Below, in pieces: positions 1 through 5,805 of a DNA stretch of 6,212 nt (its first letter is position 1; each line of letters opens with the position of its first letter). Position numbers and translations under genes: made by a program. This stretch comes from JBDNJM01 sp041687755 (GTDB lineage: Bacteria > Planctomycetota > UBA1135 > GCA-002686595). Where the stretch lies: NCBI GenBank assembly GCA_041687755.1, contig JBDNJM010000105.1, forward strand, positions 1-6,212, in the 5' to 3' direction. The notes under the pieces are model-generated. The model ran no database searches. It worked only from the letters and a program-made list of their open reading frames with translations, and was not told the origin of the DNA.

Positions 1-160
1 CGCGCATGGCGGGGGCTCCGGGGCATGGATTTAAGCACCCGCATTCTGGGGTCCTTGCCATGCGCAACCCAGCACGCCTGCTGAAACGGCTCCCCGGCCC
101 CCTTGTTCGCCCGCTACCTCAAGAACTCGCCCCCAGGGCACGCACTAAAGGGACAGGAGA

Positions 161-892
161 GCCGTTTCTTTTGGCTTGTCGGCATTGCCCGCGAGCCCCG
201 TCGCCACGATCAGTGTTGGCCAAGGCACGCCCGCGGGCGGAGGGTCCACGTCCTCTGGTCTGGCGGATGTGAACTCGGCGCAATTCACTTTTAGTGATGG
301 ACTCTGAGCGAAATTAGAGGCATTTGACATGATCGTTACAATGAATAGGGTCGTCAGTTCGCTTAGCTTCACATTCGCCCCAATGAAGACGCCCTCTGTG
401 AGCAACGGCCTCGTCGTATTGAACTCGCAGCTGTTCATTTCAGGCACGGATATCGCGAGCGGCTGTGCGTTTGCTTACACCCATACCGATTCATTGTAGA
501 CTTTTTCCGGTGGTCCGGCGGCTGAAGTCGAGCGGCTGGGCATCCCGCCCAATCCCCACGCCTTGCTCCCCGGTCTTGCGAACGGTCCGGTCATAGGCGC
601 GACCTGGGACCCCGTTATCGACCACACGACCCTCTTGCCGGCCTCCGTGCTCGACCTGCTGTTTGTTTCCGCGTCCGCAGCGAACGTGCCCTTCGCGCTT
701 GGGACGATTCGGATCAACCTCGGCCCGCCGCCTTCGATGTTCCAGACGGTTCCCGGCGTTCCCTTCTCGTTGGCTGTTCCCGACAACTGCGCCTTCGTCA
801 GAATTTAGCGCTATGCCCACGCGGCCTCCGTGGAAGCGACTGGAGTGATTGCGCTGACGAACGCGCTCGATGTGACGATCGGCAGCTTCTAG
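161..892 (+). pseudogene. Decayed secreted protein with planctomycete C-terminal domain
   Basis: One reading frame can be followed from about 161 to the TAG at 890-892, interrupted by TGA at 305-307, TAG at 497-499 and TAG at 806-808, with no frameshift needed. The translation around 515-892 has the look of a C-terminal domain found on secreted planctomycete proteins: NP-x-A-LLPG, then GPVIGATWDPVIDHTT, a VPDNCAF stretch, and the close ALTNALDVTIGSF. It aligns with the C-terminus of the 3249-5639 gene: A-x-x-DN-x-AF-x-x-x-[stop/Q]-x-x-x-x-[AG]-AS, then LTNA-x-[DE]-V. In that alignment the TAG at 806 sits on a glutamine, so CAG to TAG is the likely change. The segment 161-210 (SFGLSALPASPVATIS) may be the end of a signal peptide, but the in-frame TAA at 146-148 and the lack of a start mean the 5' end is lost or shifted. 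Catalytic function cannot be assigned. The domain call is fairly secure for the last 120 codons and weak before about 500. Confidence 0.6.
515..892 (+). other. Planctomycete-type C-terminal domain (degenerate copy)
   Basis: This is the recognisable module inside the 161-892 pseudogene. Conserved points are NP-x-A-LLPG, PVIGATWD, the hydrophobic LDLLFVSAS strand, PDNCAF and the terminal LTNALDVTIG. It carries the TAG at 806-808. Domains of this type sit at the end of many secreted planctomycete proteins. A surface-sorting or adhesion role is an inference, not shown here. Confidence 0.5.
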
Positions 893-923
893 GGCTGCGA
901 TCGATTGAGACGAGCCCGACCCT

Positions 924-992
924 CCGGACGTACTGAGCCAGACACAATGCGCGCGCCTCCGCGCCAATTAGTGCCGGGCTCAGTACGTCCGG
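924..992. repeat. Perfect 16-bp inverted repeat, 37-nt spacer
   Basis: CCGGACGTACTGAGCC (924-939) is exactly complementary to GGCTCAGTACGTCCGG (977-992). The spacer 940-976 holds a smaller GCGCG/CGCGC pair (951-955 and 960-964) with a CCTC-containing loop, so a two-level hairpin can form. It lies between two convergent loci, the remnant ending at 892 (+) and the lipocalin-like remnant ending at 1117 (-), where a bidirectional terminator would be expected. There is no T-tract on either side, so it is not a classical intrinsic terminator. A small mobile or REP-like palindrome is the alternative. Confidence 0.8.
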
Positions 993-1116
993 CGCAGGTG
1001 GCGCAGGTGATGGCGACGCTGACCAATTCCCAACGGAATAGACCCAGCATGACGTATGAGGCACGCGAGATGTGCCAGCGCGCGGTCCGATGTGCATCGC
1101 GGACCCAAGGACATCT

Positions 1117-1653
1117 CTAGCGCGCGCCCGCCAGCACCACCGAGGGCACCACGCCGATCTCCGGCATTACGTTAAACATGCGCCTCGTAAAGGCCTCGGG
1201 GTCGCGGGTGTCGAGTTCGATGCGCCAGCCCCACTCGACGCCGTCGCCGACCGCGTAGGTGCCGAACAGGCGGACGACGCCACCCTCGGCGTAGCCGTGT
1301 GGGGCGATGCCGTCGGCGGCGTGCCAGGTGTCGACCAAGTCGCCGCGCAGGGCGCCGGGCTGGCCGTGGAGTTGGAGCGTGCCCGTTTGCTCTGCGCCCT
1401 CGTTGCTCCAGGGGTAGGCGATGCTGCGCGCCTCCGCGGCGAGCGTGCCTTCGCAGCGCAGGGGCTTGTTCGGATCCATGATCTAGAGGCGGTTGGGGCC
1501 GCTCCAGGCGCCGGCGTGGGAGGCGGGGAGCAGCGGGGCCTGCTCGGCGGTCTCGGAGGTGGCGGCGCCGCTGGCCTCTTGGGGAGCCGACGTCGTGCGG
1601 TGGACGAATGGCGCGACGGACAGGGCGAGGGCGGCGAAATCGGCGAGAGCTGT
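1117..1653 (-). pseudogene. Lipocalin-like (DUF1579-type) secreted protein, nonsense-interrupted
   Basis: On the minus strand an open stretch of 120 codons runs from ATG 1479-1477 to TAG 1119-1117. It has the features of a DUF1579-like beta-barrel protein: a D-x-WH motif (DTWHAADG), GTYAVGDGVEWGWRIEL, and the close RMFNVMPEIGVVPSVVLAG. Reading further upstream in the same frame past a TAG at 1485-1483 gives GAWSGPNRL-[stop]-IMDPNKPL. That fits the family's usual start (W-x-G-x-N-x-LW-x-M), so the stop most likely replaces TGG (Trp). Beyond it lie a polar T/A/S/E-rich linker and a hydrophobic run ALADFAALALSVAPF (about 1650-1610), which looks like a signal peptide core. No ATG, GTG or TTG precedes it before the in-frame TAG at 1677-1675, so the start appears cut off near 1653. 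Known members bind small hydrophobic ligands or are uncharacterised; no ligand can be named. A shortened 120-aa product from 1479 would lack the signal peptide. Confidence 0.6.
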
Positions 1654-1660
1654 GCCTTGC

Positions 1661-1911
1661 GTGTACTTCTGGTACTAGGGCTCGCTGGCCCTGTTCCGCA
1701 TCGGCGGCCGGCAATGGGAGGTCTGGAACGAAGGCCTAGAGGAGAGCCTCCTACCCGCCCAGAACCGCGACGGCTCGTTCGACCCGATCTCGCCCTATGC
1801 CCGCGACTACGCCTACGACTGCGGCGACGACAAGGCCTACTCGACGGCGAGGGCGGTGCTGTGCCTCAGGTCTACTGCCGCTACTTCACGCCGCTGCTGC
1901 AGGTAAAGTAG
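1661..1911 (+). pseudogene. C-terminal remnant of terpenoid cyclase / prenyltransferase-repeat protein
   Basis: Frame 2 from 1661 reads VYFWY, a TAG at 1676-1678, then GSLALFRIGGRQWEVWNEGL, followed by LLPAQNRDGSFDP and AYSTARAVLCL. A one-base loss near 1867-1869 moves to frame 1, giving QVYCRYFTPLLQVK and a TAG at 1909-1911. The pattern YYWYYG-x-LALF-x-x-GG-x-x-W-x-x-WN, then Q-x-x-DGSFDP and Y-STA-x-x-x-LCLEVYYRY, is the usual final section of alpha/alpha-barrel proteins with squalene-hopene-cyclase or prenyltransferase repeats. QNRDGSF is a QW-type motif. Only about 80 codons remain; these proteins are normally several hundred residues. The first TAG falls where Tyr is expected (TAC or TAT to TAG). 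The remnant begins abruptly beside the cut-off 5' end of the minus-strand lipocalin-like locus, so a deletion or rearrangement junction near 1654-1660 likely removed the rest. The family assignment is moderately sure. The protein's substrate is unknown. Confidence 0.55.
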
Positions 1912-2030
1912 GAAGACTTACCAGTCCGAGACGGATGGGCGGCCCAGCACCTTCCGTTTCGCTGGAGCGCGGTTCATACTTTGCATCAGATGCGGAACGA
2001 CTGCGGTCGAAGACGCTCAAGCCCTCTTCG

Positions 2031-2618
2031 ATGACGCCGTCCCGCCCGACCCGCCACGCCGTCCTCGCCAGCGCGCTGCTCGCCTCGTGCGCCGCGCCCG
2101 GCGGTCGAGCGATCACCGCCTACACGGGCCGCTACCTGGACTCCGGCCTCGTGGACGAGATCCTGGTCCTGCAGGACTGGCGGGCCAGGGACGCCTACCT
2201 CGGTGCCCTGGCCTACGCCGAGCGCTTCCACGTCTTCGCCGACGGCGCCGGCCAGTGGGAGTGGGAGGCCCAGGCCGTTCAACACTTCGGCGACCAGACA
2301 CACCAGGAGCTCAACGCCCTGGTCGCGCTGCGCTGGAAACGCTTCCCCTGGAACGACCGCCTGCGCACCTCCGCCGCGATAGGCGAGGGGTTCTCCTTCG
2401 CGACCGAGGTGCCGCCGCTCGAGATCCAGAGCCAGGAAAATCAGAACGCTAGCGACCTGCTGAACTACCTGCTGCTCGAGCTGACCTTCGGCCTGCCGAG
2501 CGCGCCCCACTGGGACTTCGTCGCGCGCATCCACCACCGCTCCGGCATCTTCGGCTTGTTCGACGATGTGGACGGTGGCTCCAACGTGCTAGCGCTGGGT
2601 CTGAAGTACACGTTCTGA
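2031..2618 (+). CDS. Outer-membrane beta-barrel-like lipoprotein, PagL/acyloxyacyl-hydrolase-like
   Basis: This 195-aa protein is the only complete gene in the window. I chose ATG 2031 because it gives a compact signal peptide: basic start (TPSRPTRH), hydrophobic ALASALLAS and a lipobox L-A-S-C with Cys20, so it is probably a lipoprotein. ATG 1935 or earlier in-frame starts would bury that signal. The mature part is rich in alternating aromatic and polar strands (GQWEWEAQAVQHFGDQ, LVALRWKRFPWNDRLRTS, LLNYLLLELTFGLP) and ends in Phe195 (LGLKYTF), typical of outer-membrane barrels. Near the end R-I-H-H-R-S-G gives an H169-x-S171 pair, as in the His/Ser of lipid A 3-O-deacylase (PagL). The acidic residue PagL has 12 positions after the Ser is Gly here, with Asp two residues earlier, so activity is doubtful. 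It resembles a conserved uncharacterised bacterial family with the same HHRSG-x-FGLF-x-x-V-x-GGSN tail. No Shine-Dalgarno sequence is seen. It is flanked by a pseudogene and a long gene-free stretch, so it is probably transcribed alone. Confidence 0.75.
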   Translation: MTPSRPTRHAVLASALLASCAAPGGRAITAYTGRYLDSGLVDEILVLQDWRARDAYLGALAYAERFHVFADGAGQWEWEAQAVQHFGDQTHQELNALVALRWKRFPWNDRLRTSAAIGEGFSFATEVPPLEIQSQENQNASDLLNYLLLELTFGLPSAPHWDFVARIHHRSGIFGLFDDVDGGSNVLALGLKYTF

Positions 2619-3248
2619 GCGCCGCCGTTCCCTGACGAATGCGCCGAGAGACCAGCGGTCAAGCGGCTGGAGGCCTGGCCCCACCGTGGTCGCCGACCAT
2701 CGTTTCGCGACCCATTCGCGGGTTGACCGGTAGCGGGCGTCAGGAGACTGTGCAGTACGGTTCTTGGCGCTCGCAGAACAACTCCGTGACGAGTCATTCC
2801 ATCGTCGCCGGGGAGCTTTTCGATATTGCTCCGACACGCTCCTCTCCGCTCCAGCCCTTGGATAGCGAGACTTGGTACGAAACTCTCGAAGTGGGGTGTG
2901 TATCGATCCAGGCTCGCTACCTCTCTGGCGTCGGGTTCGCCTGACCCTCCGCTCGCTCCATCCGCATGCGCATTCGGTAGCGCATCTGGAGGACTTCAGC
3001 GGCTTCGAACAGATGGGCCCCGACCGTTGTGACTCCCAAGGCCCGAAAACCGTGTCAACCACGGGCCGACGTCCGGATACCCACAAGGGAACGCTTCGCT
3101 CCCCCCCCTCACCCGTGCCCCGCCCAGGATCCGAGCGCAGGGTCTCTCCCCCTCTCCCGTGGCCCCTTTAGCCGCGACCTCGCCAGCGCCGATGCGTCAC
3201 CCCTTGCCCCGGCACCGCCTCGGCGCACCTCGCTTTCACTCGCTTCCC
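2619..3248. other. Gene-free stretch with pyrimidine tract and one dispersed repeat copy
   Basis: No open frame here looks like a protein. The longest, on the minus strand (about 2589-3086), is arginine/serine-rich and overlaps the end of the 2031-2618 gene. Notable contents are a copy of a 19-nt dispersed repeat (2866-2884), a small hairpin CCGTG-TCAAC-CACGG (3050-3064) partly overlapping an alternative GGCCCG/CGGGCC pairing (3040-3045 / 3062-3067), and a C/T-rich plus strand from about 3095 to 3170 including eight C in a row (3101-3108). The promoter and leader of the 3249 gene should lie near the right end, but I see no clear -35/-10 pair. Confidence 0.55.
2866..2884 (+). repeat. Dispersed 19-nt repeat, copy 1
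   Basis: CGAGACTTGGTACGAAACT matches 5787-5805 at 18 of 19 positions, differing only at the seventh base (T versus C). Weaker similarity extends left for about 15 bases (2851-2865 against 5772-5786). To the right, the two copies diverge at once, at the point where the insertion-sequence end is predicted in copy 2. Both copies can be read as E-T-W-Y-E-T, but neither lies in a recognisable gene. Confidence 0.6.
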
Positions 3249-5639
3249 ATGCTCTATCGCGCTTCCCTGCTTGCCTCCTGCGCCCTGCTCGCGCCCGCGG
3301 CCCTCGCCCAGAACTCGCCGACGCTCCTCGTCGATAGCGACCCCGCCTCGGCGCAGCCGGGCAGCGACGTGGGCGGGAACGCCGAGGTCCTTGGGATCGC
3401 CCTAGGTCGGCTGTGGCTGTCGGGCACCGGCTTCGCCCTCACCGACTCGGTCTTCACGGTCGCATCGGGCAGCTCAGAGCCCGTTCCCTTCCCGCTACCG
3501 CTGCTGGGCTCCTCTGGAACGCCCTTCGCCTCGGCCCAGTCCGTGCTAGAGATCGGGGCCGGCCGGGCCCTGCTGAAGGTTCGCGAGCCCGGCGGCATTG
3601 GCTCGGCCCACGGCACCTGATCGGCACCGACGGCTCGGCCGCAGGCACCGAGGTTCTGCCGCGGCCCCTGAACTCGTTCGCAACCGACCCCAAGCCTTCG
3701 CCAGTGCAGCCGGGCCTCGCCTTATTCGTGGCCCCGACCGCAACCCCGGCCCGCCTTCCAGCAACCCGCGCGACCTGACCGCAATCGGCGGCGGGGTCTT
3801 CTTCTCAGGCGCGGCGCCCGGCGGCGGGCGTGAGCCCCTCTACACCGACGGAACGGTCGCGACTCTGATCGCCGACATCTCCTCCAGCCCGACGGGCAGC
3901 GACCCGCGGGGCTTTACGGCGTTCGACGGCCGCGTGTGGTTTGCGGGCACGGACTCCTTTGACGACCGCGAGCCCTTCTCCGCCGCATTCGACGGTACGG
4001 GCGCGCAATCGGAGCCCGAGATCGGCACGGCCCCGCTGGCTATGGGCTCCGCGCCGACGGCCTGGATCTCCGCCGGGCCGCGCGGCTACTTCGAGGCGAC
4101 CCAGTCCGCGGTCGGCTCGAACGCCATCGGCCTGTTCGTGACCGATGGCACCGCGGTCGGCACCGAGCGCATCGCCGTCACGGCCCCGGACCTGGGCTCG
4201 CCTGTTGCCCAGGGCGCGCTGGACCAGGGCGTGCTGTTCGCGCGCACGCCCCCGGCCGGCGCTACCGTCGGTTGGACCTTGTGGTTCACCGACGGCAGCG
4301 TCGCCGGTGTCGAGGCGCTGCCGCTGGTCTTGAACGGGAGCGCGCAAACGGCCTCGGGCATCCAGTTCGCCGGCCAGCTCGGTCCCTACGGGTACCTCGC
4401 GATCCAGACGGAGGAGGAGGGCCTGGAGCTGTGGCGCAGCGACGGCACGCCTGCGGGCACCGAGCTGTTCGTAGACCTCGCACCGGGCCCGGCCAACGGG
4501 CTGACGAATTTCACGGGCTTCGCGGTGTCCGACGACCGGCTGTACTTCCTGAGCCGCGGAGGCGAGGGCGTCGCCGAGCTGTGGGCGACCGACGGCACCG
4601 TCGCCGGCACCGGCCCGTCGCACCCGCCGCCCTGGGCGCGACCTTCGTCGATGAGCTTGCGGCCTTCGGCGACGGCCTCTCATTCGCCACGAACCCCGGC
4701 GGCGTTTGGGTCACCGACGGGACCGAAGCGGGGACCGTGCCGCTGCTCCAGGACAACCTCTTGCGGATCGTCGAGTTCTCCCACGCCGGCGAGATCGTTC
4801 TGGCCGTCGACGAGCCTTCCGGCAGCACGGACGAGGTCCTGCTGGCCCTCGCCCCCGACGGCTCGGTCGCGACGCTCCTGGAAGCCAACGGCATTGAGGT
4901 CCTGGACGTGACTCCCTACGGCACGACGCTCCGGATTGAGGACTTCAACAAGGAGTTCGAGGGCCTCTACCGCACAGACGGCACTCCGTCCGGCACCGTG
5001 CGGACGAGTCCGCTCGTGCCCCAGTTCGCGATCGGCTCCGGCCTCGAGGCCCTTCAGGCCCGCCTGTCACAGGGCGTCGGCATCGAAGCCTGGATCGCCG
5101 ATGAGAGCGGCACGGAGCTGTTCGTCGACGCCGCCCCCGGACCGATCTCGTCCGACCCGATCGGCCTCGGCCGCATCGGCGACACGTACCTGTTCAGCGC
5201 CTTCACCCTCGAGCACGGCCGCGAGCTGTACGCGATCTCCGTATCGGCGGCCGGCGGCTTCGCGGCCGAACCCTTCGGCCAAGGCTGCGGCACGCTCAGC
5301 ACCCCGGACCTCAGCCTCGCGGGCCCGACCCGGCTCGGGGCCCTCGTCGAACTCCAGCTCGACGACTTGACGCCCCTCGCCCCGACCGCGCTCTACGCCG
5401 GCCTCGGCTTCGGTCCCGCGCCCCTCGGCACCTGTGTTGCCTACCCCGCCGCGCCCTTCTCCTTCGCGGCGCTCCAGGCCGGCCCCGACGGCAGCGCGAG
5501 CCTGCTCTTCGCGATCGCTGACAACCCCGCCTTTCTGGGCGTGCAGGTCGTGCTCCAGGGCGCTTCGCTCAAGGTCGGCGGGCCGGCCCTCGGATCCTAC
5601 GAGCTGACCAACGCGGTCGAGGTCGTGTTCGGGCCCTAG
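3249..5639 (+). pseudogene. Secreted ELWxxDGT-repeat protein, three frameshifts
   Basis: ATG 3249 begins a clear signal peptide (MLYRASLLASCALLAPA, then A-L-A before Gln21). The product is read in frame 0 to about 3607, frame 2 to roughly 3690-3760, frame 1 to 4610, then frame 0 to TAG 5637-5639. Each switch equals one lost base, so total length stays divisible by three; the repaired protein would have about 797 residues. Two sites are well placed: an extra C at 3607-3609 gives GSAPRHLIGTDGS, and an extra C at 4610-4612 gives GTVAGTRPVAPA. The middle carries ELWxxDGT repeats. DGT/DGS-type cores start at 3629, 3847, 3991, 4144, 4291, 4441, 4591, 4716, 4857, 4977 and 5100, mostly 40-51 residues apart, for example ELWRSDGTPAGTELFVDLAPG. 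The spacing suggests beta-propeller-like blades. A planctomycete C-terminal domain follows from 5268. ATG 3192 is an alternative start but would place a basic extension before the signal. Role: probably a surface or exported structural/binding protein. The breaks may be true decay or sequencing error. Confidence 0.8.
5268..5639 (+). other. Planctomycete-type C-terminal domain
   Basis: This is the end of the ELWxxDGT-repeat protein. It starts at EPFGQGCGT, a G-x-GC start typical of this domain, and continues through GPTRLGALVELQLDDL, a C-x-x-YP pair (two Cys in the domain), ADNPAFLGVQVVLQGASL and the close YELTNAVEVVFGP. It matches the degenerate copy at 515-892 at the DN-x-AF, Q, AS and LTNA positions. 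Frame and ending are intact here. Confidence 0.65.
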
Positions 5640-5641
5640 TC

Positions 5642-5667
5642 TGAGCCCGCACGGGCTACCGGGCTCA
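5642..5667 (+). terminator. Hairpin after ELWxxDGT gene, possible terminator
   Basis: TGAGCCCG (5642-5649) pairs perfectly with CGGGCTCA (5660-5667) across a 10-nt loop, starting two bases after the stop codon. A competing tight stem AGCCCG/CGGGCT (5644-5649 / 5652-5657) overlaps it. There is no T-run after it, so intrinsic termination is plausible from position but not proven. Confidence 0.45.
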
Positions 5668-5786
5668 CGGGTCTACAGGCTAAGCAGCAGGGCAGCCGAA
5701 GTTCATGGGGGGTGAGTGGGGGAGTGTGTCGGAGATACTTCAATTTACTCTGCACCGCCGCTGGCTTTGCGCTGGCCCTAGGGCGC

Positions 5787-5805
5787 CGAGACCTGGTACG
5801 AAACT
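5787..5805 (+). repeat. Dispersed 19-nt repeat, copy 2, at insertion-sequence edge
   Basis: CGAGACCTGGTACGAAACT is the partner of 2866-2884. It ends directly before the predicted end of the ISL3-type element at 5806. If the element makes the usual 8-bp target duplication of its family, ACGAAACT (5798-5805) would be the duplicated target, and a second copy should flank the other end outside the window. Confidence 0.55.

Noticed and set aside
491..967. 158-codon minus-strand open frame
   Set aside because: It is antisense to the decayed C-terminal domain, has low-complexity basic composition and recognises no family.
497..1678. Possible TAG recoding (amber read as an amino acid), since most internal stops are TAG
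   Set aside because: The intact ends at 890-892, 1117-1119, 1909-1911 and 5637-5639 also use TAG as terminator, a TGA stop (305-307) occurs too, and the replaced residues differ (Gln, Trp, Tyr).
1072..1911. 279-codon open frame on the plus strand across the lipocalin-like locus
   Set aside because: It is Gly/Ala/Arg-rich with no family features and lies opposite the recognisable minus-strand protein. Only its last few codons coincide with the cyclase-like tail after its frameshift.
1945..1985. Sigma-70-like promoter before 2031 (TACTTT at about 1977)
   Set aside because: The best upstream hexamer is a poor -35 match at about 19-bp spacing, too weak to list.
1797..2030. Longer N-terminus for the barrel-like lipoprotein
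   Set aside because: The extension is low-complexity, overlaps the cyclase-like remnant, and would put the lipoprotein signal peptide internally.
2589..3086. 165-codon minus-strand open frame in the gene-free stretch
   Set aside because: Composition is Arg/Ser-rich without domains, and it overlaps the 3' end of the intact 2031-2618 gene. The codons show no bias like the real genes.
893..3248. CRISPR array, tRNA or rRNA
   Set aside because: No regularly spaced direct repeats, cloverleaf-like segments or rRNA-like conserved stretches were seen in the non-coding parts.
3590..3620. Programmed ribosomal frameshifting in the ELWxxDGT gene
   Set aside because: Three separate shifts would be needed with no slippery heptamer or downstream structure evident. 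The shifts fit missing bases better.
3805..4683. 292-codon open frame on the minus strand
   Set aside because: It is an arginine-rich antisense shadow of the ELWxxDGT repeats, a usual by-product of GC-rich coding DNA.
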